From positions 124,001 to 188,000 of the forward strand of contig NZ_CP128402.1 in NCBI RefSeq assembly GCF_030389965.1: a stretch of DNA of 64,000 nt, read 5' to 3'. Source of the stretch: Candidatus Chlorohelix allophototropha (lineage in GTDB: Bacteria; Chloroflexota; Chloroflexia; Chloroheliales; Chloroheliaceae). The translations under genes were made by a program, and so were the position numbers. Below are positions 44,456 to 54,241 of this stretch, piece after piece (position 1 is the stretch's first letter; every line of letters starts with the position of its first letter). The notes beneath the pieces were generated by a model. The model made no database searches, was not told the DNA's origin, and was given only the letters and a program-made list of their open reading frames with translations.

Positions 44456-45454
44456 CTGGAAGAGCCTATTCCCATCCAAGAAGTTGCCCGCCAGTTCGGA
44501 GTAAAGCCGGACAGGTTGCGTAGAGCCGCCTGGGATGGTCGAATGCATGCCCGTCGGGTCGGTAATCAATGGCTGGTATTACCTTCGGAGGTTGAAAGGT
44601 TTTTAAGGGATGGCCAACGCCGCCCTACCCATTCTAATCCACCTGATGAAGGAGAACATATGACACGTGTTATAGCTATTGGTGTCCCAAAAGGTGGGAC
44701 GGGCAAGACTACCACGACCATCAATCTAGGAGCGGCGTTGGCTGAACAAGGCAAAAAAGTGCTACTAGTGGACTTTGACCCTCAGGGAAATCTGACTCAA
44801 GCAATGGGTTTGCGTCCTGCCGATCTAGAGCATACTGTTTACAGCGCTATCAAATATTTCCTGACCCGCTTCGAGTCACAATTGGAACTCGCTATCCAGA
44901 ATGTCGCTCCCAATATTGACCTAGTACCAACCAGCGCGCGTTTAAATCTTGCAAACGATGAATTAGCTGTAGCGATTCAACGGGAGCAAGTTTTAGAAAA
45001 ACTTTTGGCACCAATAGCCTCCCGCTACGATTTCATCCTGATTGACACTCTACCCTATCTGGGAGTATTGGTGGTAAATGCTCTAGTAGCGGCTAATGAG
45101 GTCATCATTCCATTACAAGCTGAATATTTAGCCACTGAATCGGTTTCTTTAATTCTTGACCAGGTTCAGCTTATGCGTCGTTCCGGTCTTAACCCGAAAC
45201 TACAGATAACTGGTATTCTATTGACGATGGTTGATCAGCGAGTGGTTATAAATCGCGAGGCAGTTGCATATTCGCGTAAAACCTTCGGTAGCAAAGTGCC
45301 TGTTTTTGATACGATGGTCAAACGTTCGGTGAGGTTTACCGAATCACAGGCTCGCCATCAGAGTATTTTGCAATATGACCCAAATTGTGAAGGGGCAAAA
45401 GCATACAGAGCACTGGCGGCAGAAGTGCTGTCCAGCAAAGTAACCGTAAAGTAG
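44456..45454 (+). CDS. parA: ParA partition ATPase with N-terminal excisionase-type HTH; internal start at 44660
   Basis: From the CTG at 44456 the frame encodes 332 residues. The first ~60 form an excisionase/MerR-like winged helix (IPIQEVARQFGVKPDRLRR, HARRVGNQWLVLPSEVERF). Then follows a complete Walker-type ParA: GVPKGGTGKTTTTINLGAAL (deviant P-loop), VLLVDFDPQGNLTQAMG, FILIDTLPYLGVLVVNAL. The ATG at 44660 has its own strong site, GAAGGAG, and would give a 264-residue ParA alone. Both starts have good ribosome binding sites, so two products are possible: a DNA-binding form for self-repression and a short form for partition. A TTG at 44516 is the only conventional start for a longer form but would cut the HTH. 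Confidence 0.85.
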   Translation: MEEPIPIQEVARQFGVKPDRLRRAAWDGRMHARRVGNQWLVLPSEVERFLRDGQRRPTHSNPPDEGEHMTRVIAIGVPKGGTGKTTTTINLGAALAEQGKKVLLVDFDPQGNLTQAMGLRPADLEHTVYSAIKYFLTRFESQLELAIQNVAPNIDLVPTSARLNLANDELAVAIQREQVLEKLLAPIASRYDFILIDTLPYLGVLVVNALVAANEVIIPLQAEYLATESVSLILDQVQLMRRSGLNPKLQITGILLTMVDQRVVINREAVAYSRKTFGSKVPVFDTMVKRSVRFTESQARHQSILQYDPNCEGAKAYRALAAEVLSSKVTVK

Positions 45455-45552
45455 TTGCTTTTAGGTAACCCGGCAATCCTCTAAAGAATTGCTTTTTAGA
45501 AATAAGATACGAAATTCATCGCAAATAGGGATGAACAATCTGGAGGTAATGT

Positions 45553-46416
45553 TTGGCAAAGCGTAAAAGTTTCGGTTTTGGACAGAGCACAAGGATAGAG
45601 GACGAGCAGGCACGCCTGGAAGACCTAGAGGCTCTTATTGCACCACGCCAGACCGTGGTACAGAATTTGCCAATAGCCCGCATTCGCCCAAACCCTTACC
45701 AACCGCGGCGACGCTTTGAAGATTTGGAAGACCTTGCTGCCTCTATTACAGCACAGGGGTTTATCAGTCGGCTGAGAGTGCGCCCAGATTCTTCCCAGGA
45801 TGGCTATTTCCAGTTGGTTTACGGGGAGCGACGTTTACGCGCCGCCGCTATCGCTGGGTTGGAAAATGTGCCGTGTGAAATCTCTGATCACTCGGACGAG
45901 GAAATGATCGAGATAGGTCTGGCAGAAAATATTCAGCGTCGAGATCTTGATCCTCTTGAAGAAGCAGATGCTTTTAGAACTCTTACCGAGGAGATGGGTT
46001 ACTCTATCCGGGGGCTGGCCGAGAAAATCGGGAAGGACAAAAGTTATATCGAGAATCGGTTGGCTTTACTTAAAGCGCCAGAGGATGTCCGAGAGATGGT
46101 AGCTCGTCGTCCTGACACACTCAGAGCTGCCCGCGAGATTTCGCATCTGGAAAATCCGGAGGAACGCCAGATCCTGATAAACGGGGTACTTTCCAGGGAA
46201 ATCACCACTGAGGGCATCAGAGAAAGGTTGCGCCATTCTCCTGGCAAATTGCCAGAAGGAGAATACCGCGTGGTGATATCAATTATACGAAAGTGGCAGA
46301 CGACAGCAGGACAAGATCAGGTGATAGACGGGGAGTTATTAGGATATGTAAGACAATTACAGAACGATCTTACCCGCCTAGAAGAACAATTAAGCAGGGT
46401 CAACGGTGAGATATAG
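45553..46416 (+). CDS. parB: ParB partition protein
   Basis: 287 residues from a TTG at 45553 after TGGAGGT. ParB/Spo0J signatures: PNPYQPRRRFEDLEDLAASI, the CTP-binding boxes LVYGERRLRAAAIAGL and IGLAENIQRRDLDPLEEA, and a helix-turn-helix YSIRGLAEKIGKDKSYIENR. It forms the partition pair with ParA 98 bases upstream. The repeated palindrome right after the gene (46446-46553) is a candidate centromere. Confidence 0.93.
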   Translation: MAKRKSFGFGQSTRIEDEQARLEDLEALIAPRQTVVQNLPIARIRPNPYQPRRRFEDLEDLAASITAQGFISRLRVRPDSSQDGYFQLVYGERRLRAAAIAGLENVPCEISDHSDEEMIEIGLAENIQRRDLDPLEEADAFRTLTEEMGYSIRGLAEKIGKDKSYIENRLALLKAPEDVREMVARRPDTLRAAREISHLENPEERQILINGVLSREITTEGIRERLRHSPGKLPEGEYRVVISIIRKWQTTAGQDQVIDGELLGYVRQLQNDLTRLEEQLSRVNGEI

Positions 46417-46445
46417 GTAAGAGTTAGTTGATTTGTTATGATTTT

Positions 46446-46553
46446 CACATATGTCTGTATATACAGACACTTTTGGAAGTTTTTACAAAATAGAGTTTGT
46501 GAAATCACTTTAAGTATTGTTATAAATCTCACATATGTCTGTATATACAGACA
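46446..46553. repeat. Two identical 24-bp repeats containing the palindrome TGTCTGTATATACAGACA
   Basis: The 24-base unit starting CACATATG occurs at 46446-46469 and 46530-46553, 84 bases apart centre to centre, and each contains the perfect 18-bp palindrome TGTCTGTATATACAGACA (46452-46469, 46536-46553). The spacing is exactly eight helical turns at 10.5 bp. Placed between parB and the AlbA_2/HATPase regulator, they could be a parS-type centromere or operators of the regulator gene. Confidence 0.75.
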
Positions 46554-46584
46554 GTTACGGCATTTGTTGGAAAATAGTTAGTTA

Positions 46585-46631
46585 GAATCCCGCACTAATC
46601 CCGCATTGGTAACGGGAATAATGCGGGATTA
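46585..46631. promoter_or_regulatory. Operator-like inverted repeat before the AlbA_2/HATPase gene
   Basis: TAATCCCGCAT (46596-46606) and ATGCGGGATTA (46621-46631) are perfect inverted repeats, with an additional half-site AATCCCGCAC at 46586-46595. The right arm ends 13 bases before the ATG at 46645, so a protein bound here would block translation-near transcription. Autoregulation by the winged helix of the gene product is plausible. Confidence 0.6.
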
Positions 46632-46644
46632 ATAGGCAAAGAGC

Positions 46645-48060
46645 ATGCAGTCGTTATTGGAAACAGAACTCAGAAAGCTGATTAAAGAAGGGGAAAGCTC
46701 TTCGGTAGAGTTAAAACTAAACGCCCCTCGCCCCACCGAGTTGGCCGAACGTATTGCTGGTCTATCCAATGCCAAAGGCGGCTATATTATTATAGGTGTG
46801 GAAGATGCAACCTTACGGATAGTCGGCACTGACCCCTCTCCGACTATTGACACTCTCTACCGAGCCACCCGCTTTATTACGCCTATGTTTGAATTCACCC
46901 CACATGAACCAGAAGTATTTAACCTAGACGGGAAAAAAGTGGTAGTAGCCACCATTCCCCCCAGCACCGGTCCGATTTACCAAGCTAGTGGTGTTTTCTG
47001 GGTGAGACGTGGTACTAATACGCACCCTCTTACTATGGACGAGGTCATGCGGCTGGCTAATGAAAGGGGAATTCTGCATTGGGAACTACAATCGGCAACA
47101 GGTACTACTATGTCGGATCTAGATATGCAAAAGGTTGGGTTGTTCTTGAAGCAGAGGGAGGCTTTTAAGCAGCAAGAATACCAGAATCGATTCGATACTC
47201 CGGAACGAATACTATTAGCGCTTAAATGCGCGGTTGAGCAAAACAATCTCGTAATACCCACAAACGCTGGCTTGTTATTCTTTGGCTATGAGCCACAGTT
47301 GTACCTGCCTCATACTGAAATCTCTTGCGTATTGTTGAAGGATGAACTGGGCACAGGCGGCTTTCTGGATAGGCGGGTTGTAACTGGGACATTGCCAGAA
47401 TTGATAGACGGTTGTATCGCTTTTTTGAACCGACATATGACAGTGGCTGGAGAAATCAGCGGCTGGAAGCGGCACGACTATCCGGAACATGCCATTGGTG
47501 CGCTCAGAGAAGCTATAGTAAATGCGGTGGTACATCGGGATTACAGCCGCCATGGAGAGCGGATTCGGCTATTCTTCTATCCAGATCGGATCGAGATACA
47601 CAGCCCTGGTCTGCTTATGCCCGGTATAAAAGTAGAGATGATGGAACGAGGAAAGGTGATCTCTCGCCTACGCAATCCCATTCTGGCACAGTTACTGAGC
47701 CGATGGCCAGGTGGCTACATTGAGCAACTTGGCAGTGGTGTGCGCTTTATGCTAAATGAAACCAAACGGTTGGAACTTCCGACACCAACCTTTAGGGAGA
47801 TGGAAGAATTCATCGTTACGTTCCAAGGGCGTGGGTTGTTAAAACCTCCGCCAGAAGAGGTAGTAGGTGGGAGTCAAGAAAGCCGATTGAGAATTGCCAT
47901 GCAGTATGTGCATCAGCACGGTTCACTAACATCACCTATGTACTCCAAGATAGCCGGAGTTGCGGAACGCACCGCGCAAAAAGACCTAGAACTTTTAATT
48001 GAAAGGGGTGTTCTGAAACGGGTTGGGAAGACTAAGAGCAGCCGATATATTATGCCTTAA
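46645..48060 (+). CDS. AlbA_2 (Schlafen-type) and HATPase_c_4 transcriptional regulator
   Basis: 471 residues. AlbA_2 at about 10-130 (SSVELKLNAPRPTELAERIA, AKGGYIIIGVED, VFWVRRGTNTHPL). HATPase_c_4 at about 260-400 (LREAIVNAVVHRDYSRHGER, YPDRIEIHSPGLLMPG, IEQLGSGVRFM). C-terminal winged helix at about 415-471 (YSKIAGVAERTAQKDLELLI). This is the complete version of the domain set partly present at 3402-4918. The family is common beside defence and mobile genes but its biochemical role is poorly known. Likely self-regulated through the inverted repeats upstream. A terminator-like hairpin lies about 190 bases downstream. Confidence 0.85.
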   Translation: MQSLLETELRKLIKEGESSSVELKLNAPRPTELAERIAGLSNAKGGYIIIGVEDATLRIVGTDPSPTIDTLYRATRFITPMFEFTPHEPEVFNLDGKKVVVATIPPSTGPIYQASGVFWVRRGTNTHPLTMDEVMRLANERGILHWELQSATGTTMSDLDMQKVGLFLKQREAFKQQEYQNRFDTPERILLALKCAVEQNNLVIPTNAGLLFFGYEPQLYLPHTEISCVLLKDELGTGGFLDRRVVTGTLPELIDGCIAFLNRHMTVAGEISGWKRHDYPEHAIGALREAIVNAVVHRDYSRHGERIRLFFYPDRIEIHSPGLLMPGIKVEMMERGKVISRLRNPILAQLLSRWPGGYIEQLGSGVRFMLNETKRLELPTPTFREMEEFIVTFQGRGLLKPPPEEVVGGSQESRLRIAMQYVHQHGSLTSPMYSKIAGVAERTAQKDLELLIERGVLKRVGKTKSSRYIMP

Positions 48061-48402
48061 GAATTTGGGACTCGCATGATGAACAAATCATGGGGTATAA
48101 TGCCGTAACAATACTTTGGACAAGCTCACCTGATATCAACTTCAAAATTAGAATCCTTATGTACGGTGTGGGGTATCGGCTGCAACTCGAAATTATAGAG
48201 ATAAGGTTACCGGCGTTGTACCGGTCAGCCAAAAAAGGCTTATAAAACCGAAAATCCCGGTTTGCTTGGCGGCCTAGCGGGATTTTCTCTAAAACTTGCC
48301 CTATCAGGGAGGGTTTTGTGTTATCTTTTCCTGAGGATTTGTCCTCTCACGTAAAAGATTAACATAAGCATGACTCCATGTCAAGGGCTAGGGGTGTAGT
48401 TT
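48061..48402 (+). terminator. Intergenic region with a terminator-like hairpin at 48251-48286
   Basis: AAAATCCCG (48251-48259) and CGGGATTTT (48278-48286) form a 9-bp stem with an 18-base loop, ending in a TTTT that continues as CTCT. It is placed as a terminator for the AlbA_2 gene but is weak by T-tract. No gene is recognised in the remaining bases. Confidence 0.45.
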
Positions 48403-48858
48403 ATGCTCAATTTTCTGACATTGGGTTGTATTAGTCCAAAGCATTTGGGCATGGTCACTCCGATGTGGACAGCACATTACGAGTGGCTTGGCGTAGGCTA
48501 TGTTTCTTCCTACCCGGCACTTCTGCCTAGAATAACCTCCCGCCCCAAAGAAAATAGCGCTTGGAGACACCTCTTCAGCTTTCTTAAAGCTGCCTGGAAG
48601 CAGCCATCCGAAAGAGTCGGAGAATTAACCCTAGAAAATACCCTGGGCTCTGCCATGAGGCACAGTTCAATCACAATAAATCCCGTTCTGCCGGAGGTAA
48701 TAACAATTATAGTTAATCGTCTCCAGCAAGCAGAAGGGAAACATGATCGGGAATACCGATCTATGACCTATATTGATATCTGGGCATTATCCTATGACCA
48801 TATCTGCCTGAAAGTAGGAAGGTGCGATAAGGGAGGGTTAGAAAAAGCAGGCAACTAA
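48403..48858 (+). CDS. Hypothetical protein, doubtful
   Basis: 151 residues of mixed composition with no family resemblance I can see. It starts at an ATG after a weak GGGGTG. The codon pattern is not clearly coding. It lies between a hairpin and the replication-type gene and could be chance. Confidence 0.3.
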   Translation: MLNFLTLGCISPKHLGMVTPMWTAHYEWLGVGYVSSYPALLPRITSRPKENSAWRHLFSFLKAAWKQPSERVGELTLENTLGSAMRHSSITINPVLPEVITIIVNRLQQAEGKHDREYRSMTYIDIWALSYDHICLKVGRCDKGGLEKAGN

Positions 48859-49059
48859 AAATTGTAGTGAAAAGCTAAAACAAAATAAATTGACGAAAAT
48901 TCGAGGTAAATAAAAATTGGGTTGTGTTACAGCACAGCCCAACCTAAGCAAAGATTTTCGTTTTTTCCGGCATCAGAGTGTGACCCATGGTTCCCAACCC
49001 CTGTAACACACGCTGAGTGCATGTTTTTCTTTTGCCTAAAAATACAAGGAGATTTTACT

Positions 49060-50049
49060 ATGAAAACCGCGCAAAATGCAATAGCGTCAAACGGTGAGTT
49101 TTTAAATAAGTATTCACAAGGTCTGGTAGAGAAAGAAACCTGTGGGCAATTTATACAGATTCCAGTGGAGTTACTAGATTATGATATAAGCGCCCCCGCT
49201 TTCAAGCTGTATGTGGCACTGTTACGATATGCCCGGCAGTTTAAAGCCTGCTGGCCCAGCCACCAACGTTTAGCTAGAGATATGGGTCTGAAAGTGCGTC
49301 GAATCAGCGATCTGCTGAAAGAGTTAGAGTTAGCCGGAGTAATTGGCATCGAAAGCCGTGCCAGCGAAGGGCAAACCAATATCTACCAACTTTACATAAC
49401 TACTGAGAAGCCTGATACAAAGCGACGGAAAAATGCCACATCCTCTGCAGAAAATAGCTCTAGGAATAAGCAGGATTTTGCAGAAGTAGGTATGCAGAAA
49501 AGTGCAGACGAATCACATGAAAAGAAAATACATGAAATACATGATCATACACATGTAGAATCGACTTCCGAAAAAAATGAGGAACAGATTGAGCAAGTGT
49601 GTGATGATTCCTCTAAGGTCAACTTACAGGTAAAGGATAGCGATAACTGCTCCCATACTCAACGGAATAATATTCAATCTATGAGAAACAATGGTGGCGA
49701 ATCTGAATCATTGCTTCCGCTGCTCTTGGAGCAGGGCATCTCTAAGTTCAGAGCTCCTATCCTAGCGCAACTGGCTAGGGATAACGGACGTAGCAGAGCC
49801 GATATTGTGAAGCTAATTGAGCGAGTACAAGCAGACAATCGTATTAATAACCATCCAGCTTATCTGGCTCGTATGCTTGAGTTGGATCAATTTACGGTAG
49901 CAGATGCGAACAGAGTAACTGACATGAGTTCTGCAAAGCGTAAAGGACAGTATCCGACCCCAAATAACAAAAATACTGGAAGCTGCATTGACTGGAGTAA
50001 ATATCTGCCGGGAGGAAAATATGCCTACCTAGCAACAGGGATGGATTAG
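49060..50049 (+). CDS. Plasmid replication-type protein with N-terminal winged helix
   Basis: 329 residues from the ATG at 49060, 8 bases after AAGGAG; the longer frame upstream (from 48922) has no site. The N-terminal 110 residues (FIQIPVELLDYDISAPAFKL, CWPSHQRLARDMGLKVRRIS, LLKELELAGVIGIES) form an HTH_36-type winged helix as found in plasmid replication initiators and DnaD/Rep-like proteins. The middle is polar linker. The C-terminal 100 residues (ISKFRAPILAQLARDNGRSR, IVKLIERVQADNRINNHPAY) are helical. Located after parAB and directly before the ISL3 element. An origin could be near, but I see no clear iterons around the gene. Confidence 0.65.
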   Translation: MKTAQNAIASNGEFLNKYSQGLVEKETCGQFIQIPVELLDYDISAPAFKLYVALLRYARQFKACWPSHQRLARDMGLKVRRISDLLKELELAGVIGIESRASEGQTNIYQLYITTEKPDTKRRKNATSSAENSSRNKQDFAEVGMQKSADESHEKKIHEIHDHTHVESTSEKNEEQIEQVCDDSSKVNLQVKDSDNCSHTQRNNIQSMRNNGGESESLLPLLLEQGISKFRAPILAQLARDNGRSRADIVKLIERVQADNRINNHPAYLARMLELDQFTVADANRVTDMSSAKRKGQYPTPNNKNTGSCIDWSKYLPGGKYAYLATGMD

Positions 50050-51817
50050 AAATCAAGGTTGTCTTAGGTGGGCAAAAAGGCTAAAAACTGGGAAATCTGG
50101 TATATTATCAGGGCTCTTAATCACTTTTGATGATCCAAATTAGTATTGTCAGTTCAGGTATAATTTAGGACAAAAAGACTAATACTAATAGAGGAAATAA
50201 TTGGAAACAAATGACTGCTATTTCTATTGACCTAGAATCACTTTTACCTGAGCTTAAACACTTGCATTTAGATAGAGTAGAAATCAAATCACATCTTATT
50301 AACCTTGAGTTAGTTTCTACCAACCCAATAGTGCTTTGCCCGCTGTGTGGTAACAAAACCAGACAAGTTCATAGCCACTACACTCGGCGGGTTGAAGATT
50401 TACCCTGGAATGCTATTTCAGTATTACTAACTTTGAAGCTAAGACGCTTTTTTTGTATCAATCCAAGCTGCAAGCGGAAGATTTTTGTAGAAAGGCTGGC
50501 ACCGACGATAGCGGTTTACGCTCGACGAACCGGACGCTTATGGCAGAAATTAACTGAACTAGCCTTTGAACTGGGCGGACAAGCCGGGGCTTCAGTTTCT
50601 GATAGATTAGGGATGGGTCTAAGACCTTCCAGCCTGCTGCGTAGTATTCGACGAAGCCCCTTGCCACAGGAAGGTTTAATCAAGATGGTTGGGATCGATG
50701 ATTGGGCTATTCGTAAAGGTCAAGCGTATGGCACCATTGTGATTGACCTAGAACGTCACCGACCAGTAGCCTTATTGCCAGATCGTACCAAAGAAACCGT
50801 GGTAAGTTGGTTGGAGAAGCATCCTGAAATCGCGCTTATTAGCCGGGATCGCGCCAGTGCTTATTCTCAGGCAGCAGCTTTAGCAGCACCTCAAGCGGTG
50901 CAGGTAGCCGATAAATTTCATTTATTACAAAATCTAGCAGAGATGCTGCAACGAGTTTTTGAAGGTAATAGTAAAGCCTTAGGAACAGTAGCCTTGCGAA
51001 TAGCGGAATTAGAAAGAGAAGATATCGGGGCAACTTCTGTTGCCATTCCACCCCTTAGCAATGATGAAAATGTGAAATTAGAAACAGTTGGAAACCATAC
51101 AGAGGTAGAAAAGGAATTTGCCAGTACAGCACCAGTAGAAAACCAACCGACTTCGATTAGTCAACGTCAACTTAACTTTGAACAGGTGAAAGAGTTACAT
51201 CAGCAGGGTTACTCTCAAAGGGCGATTGCTACTCACTTGGGTTTACATCGTAAAACGGTAAAAAGATACACTCAAGCAGAGCAACTTCCAAAGCGGGATC
51301 CAGAAAGAGTGGCAGTACTTTCTTCGGTCACACCTTATCTGCGGTATTTAACCGAGCGGTGGCAATCAGGTTTTTACAATAAACGACAGTTGTGGCTGGA
51401 AATAAGGGAGCAGGGTTATACTGGAACCGTTTTCAGTGTTTATCGGGCTATGGCAAAATTTCCTGCTCCTGAATCTAATGGGTTAGAAAGCTCTGATCGT
51501 TTACCAAAATTGCGACTGCGGTTGCGCCCACTCTCCGCTAGACGAGCTACCTGGCTGTTACTCCACGAAGATAAGAAGCTTAAACCAGCAGATTTATTAG
51601 TCCGTCAGGTTTTGCTGCAATTACATCCACAGGCCTTAGCGGTGCAGGAACTGGCGCAGCGTTGCAAGGTATTGCTGAGGGAGCATCTGGTAAAAGAGTT
51701 GGATGAATGGTTACTTTTAGCTAAAGAGAGCCACATTGGTGAGTTCGAACGATTTGCTGCTAGTCTAGAGCGAGATTACGAAGCGGTGAAAGCCGGGGTA
51801 GCGCTGGAAATCAGTAA

Positions 51818-54240
51818 CGAGCGTCCTGCATACTGCACCTCCTGTGCTTAATTGAAACACAATTTTAGCTTTTTTTACGACCTCGAGCCTGGGAAGTCAG
51901 TGGCGTTTGAAGAGGACGAAATAAGCAACTTCCCCGCTCATCATAACTTACGCCCTCCAACAACTTACGCTGCTGCCAGCGATAGATGGTCGCTCCGGTC
52001 ACGTTAAGCTGCCGCGCTAACTCTTCGGCGCTTACCCAGCCTTCAGCCAGCTTGCGGCTGTAAAAATCTTTCAGACCATGTTTGCGCCGCAGAGCACTAA
52101 CCAGACTGGTGGTAAAACTCAAACCAGCAAAAGTCTTGTAACCAGCTTTATTCATTTGTACAGCTACCTGCGAGTCACGGTAGTCATTTAGTAAACGATC
52201 GATTTCTGCCAGGGTCTGTACTGGTGTTAGACGGGATTGGGCAAACGCTGGTGGTAAGGCCACTTCAATGCTACGAGTTGCCCCACCAACAAACCGAATG
52301 TGAGCCGTAAGACAAGTTGTTTTTAAGACGGTAACATCACTGACCACCAAGCGGAGTATCCGTTTACGTTCCCGCACTGGGGTTGTCGGGTCGTTCCAAA
52401 ACCGTGGGAATTGCTCCAACATTTGGCTCATTTGCTCACTTTCCTTGCGACTGACCTCGCTTTCCTGTTGCTGCTGTTGTTGCGCCAGGGCTTGCTGTGC
52501 ACTAGCGAGGTCGCGCAATTTGGCATTCCATTCCGCCTCAAGCAAGTCAGCCACCAACCGGTTGTCGGGGTCTACCCGCATAAAACGTCTGCCAGCCAAA
52601 TCAGCCGCGTATTGTGCCCGTTCTACCTCCATTTGGCGCAAATGTTCAGCTTCGCTCAACTGACTGCATAGTTCCGCGTGCCACTGCAAAACTTGATTAA
52701 CCAAAGCTGGTGTCAACATTTCCAGCAAAACTTGACCAATTGCCGCATCTAAATCGCGTCCTAAAAACCTCTGGCAGGGTGCCGTTCCTGCACTAATCCC
52801 GGCTTTTTGGCAAACATAGTCTGGCACGACCCGCTGCCCACCGCGCTGGTGATAGCGTACCGTCATCCGCTCACCGCACTGCCCACAAATTACCAGCCCT
52901 TGCAATAGGGCTGGTCCTTCCCTAGGTGGATTTAAGTGCTTGGGAGTATACGCCTGGCTGTTAGCGCGTAGTTGGCTTAAATGACCCTCGTATTCTTCCC
53001 AACTAATGTAAGCCGGATGGGCATCCTTGATCATTACCTGCCACTCCTCTTGTGCTAAAGCCACAATATGAATTTTGCCATCAGCAGTTTTGTTGGTTCT
53101 GGTACGACCAAAGACAAAAGCCCCGGCGTAAACCGGATTATGCAGCACTCGCAATACATCATCGTGTCTCATATCATTCCAGACCAGTTCCCCCTTATGC
53201 ACGCCTTTACTTAAACGGCGCGGGAAAGCAAGGTTTTGTTGGCGGAAAGCACGCACAGTCGCACTGGCAGTGCCGGTACGTCGGAAAGTCTGGAAAAGGA
53301 GTTTAATAGTCGCCTGGGCTTGCTTGTCGGGGTCAAGCACCACCCGATTATCTTCAGTATAGCAAAAACCGATTGGCAAATGCAGTTTTAGTTCAGCCCG
53401 CCTGGCTTTATTTAAGATACCACCGAGTAAGCGTGCTCGCAAGATATACAACTCGGCTTCACTCATGGTGCCTTTTAGTCCCAGTAGAAGCCGGTCATTG
53501 AAAGTAGCTGGGTCATACAAGCCATCTTCATCGAGAATGAGTGTGCCAGTCAGGGCACAAATTTCAAGGAGATGATGCCAATCACTTGAACTGCGTGCCA
53601 ACCGTGATACTTCCAGACCGAGAACCAGCCCAACTTTACCTAAACCGACTTCCGCTACCAGTCGTTGAAAGCCTACCCGGTCACTGGCAGAAGTGCCAGA
53701 ATGACCTAAATCTTGATCCAGCACCACAATCCGTTCGGCAATCCAACCAAGTGCGATAGCACGGTCACGCAAGGCATATTGCCTGGCCGTACTTTCGCGA
53801 TTTTCAAGGACTTGCTGCAGAGTACTCTGGCGGACATACAAACAAGCTAACCTTTGTAACTGGCGCGGTTTAATTTCCTGGGCGTTCATAACCTACCTCC
53901 TGAAGAACCTTGTGGCAAACCTACTCAAATTGGGGTTTGGGGAAGTGATTATCCCAGTTTTCAAGAAATTGAACCAGTTTCCGCAGGTCACTAAGGCGGA
54001 GAAGAGCTTGACCGCCAGTTAAACGGGTAAAAGGGTCAAGTGGCGCCTGGTCAGTCCAGGCGGCGGGTAACGAACGAAGTTTAGTCGAGGAAGGGTCAAG
54101 GAAGAAAACCCGGCTTTCACCGTAAGTGTTAGTTTTAGAAAGAAGCACGAAGCGTTGACCAGTCAATGGGTGAAAAGGATGGGTAACCTGAAAATATTCA
54201 TCTTCATTGAGTTGATTGGGTATATTTGGCGACCCGTTCA
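51818..54240. mobile_element. Serine-recombinase mobile element inserted in the ISL3 transposase gene
   Basis: Boundaries are set by the reading frame of the host transposase: the left junction is AGTAA|CGAGCGTCC and the right junction CCCGTTCA|AATGGTCAG. Both share the dinucleotide AA (51816-51817 and 54241-54242), which fits the 2-bp crossover of serine recombinases. The 2.4-kb element carries a large serine recombinase and a DUF5372-like gene, both on the minus strand, and nothing else. Confidence 0.8.
51865..53889 (-). CDS. Large serine recombinase
   Basis: 674 residues. An N-terminal resolvase domain with the nucleophile serine in LACLYVRQST (S22), then DQDLGHSGTSASDRVGFQRL and GLEVSRLARSSSDWHHLLEI. 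A recombinase domain (about 160-260; AVRAFRQQNLAFPRR) and a zinc-ribbon segment, VICGQCGERMTVRYHQRGG with VCQKAG, follow, then a coiled coil (about 390-470). The C-terminal part ends with a helix-turn-helix AEELARQLNVTGATIYRWQQ, an addition beyond the usual family layout. It is the only recombinase in the element and is expected to insert and excise it. Confidence 0.93.
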   Translation of the reverse strand: MNAQEIKPRQLQRLACLYVRQSTLQQVLENRESTARQYALRDRAIALGWIAERIVVLDQDLGHSGTSASDRVGFQRLVAEVGLGKVGLVLGLEVSRLARSSSDWHHLLEICALTGTLILDEDGLYDPATFNDRLLLGLKGTMSEAELYILRARLLGGILNKARRAELKLHLPIGFCYTEDNRVVLDPDKQAQATIKLLFQTFRRTGTASATVRAFRQQNLAFPRRLSKGVHKGELVWNDMRHDDVLRVLHNPVYAGAFVFGRTRTNKTADGKIHIVALAQEEWQVMIKDAHPAYISWEEYEGHLSQLRANSQAYTPKHLNPPREGPALLQGLVICGQCGERMTVRYHQRGGQRVVPDYVCQKAGISAGTAPCQRFLGRDLDAAIGQVLLEMLTPALVNQVLQWHAELCSQLSEAEHLRQMEVERAQYAADLAGRRFMRVDPDNRLVADLLEAEWNAKLRDLASAQQALAQQQQQQESEVSRKESEQMSQMLEQFPRFWNDPTTPVRERKRILRLVVSDVTVLKTTCLTAHIRFVGGATRSIEVALPPAFAQSRLTPVQTLAEIDRLLNDYRDSQVAVQMNKAGYKTFAGLSFTTSLVSALRRKHGLKDFYSRKLAEGWVSAEELARQLNVTGATIYRWQQRKLLEGVSYDERGSCLFRPLQTPLTSQARGRKKS

Positions 54241-54241
54241 A
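53921..54241 (-). CDS. DUF5372-like small protein of the serine-recombinase element
   Basis: 106 residues with YFQVTHPFHPLTGQRFVLLS, RVFFLDPSSTKLRSLPAAWT and a C-terminal LSDLRKLVQFLEN. I associate this pattern with DUF5372, a family that accompanies serine recombinases in mobile elements. The start is a TTG whose first base lies on the crossover dinucleotide at the element edge, so its start depends on the insertion site or the circular form. It ends 31 bases before the recombinase ATG, so the two are probably one operon; it may act as a directionality or accessory factor. Confidence 0.65.
   Translation of the reverse strand: MNGSPNIPNQLNEDEYFQVTHPFHPLTGQRFVLLSKTNTYGESRVFFLDPSSTKLRSLPAAWTDQAPLDPFTRLTGGQALLRLSDLRKLVQFLENWDNHFPKPQFE

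Noticed and set aside
46441..46560. CRISPR or iteron array after parB
   Set aside because: Only two copies are present and each is a palindrome, which fits protein binding sites better than an array.
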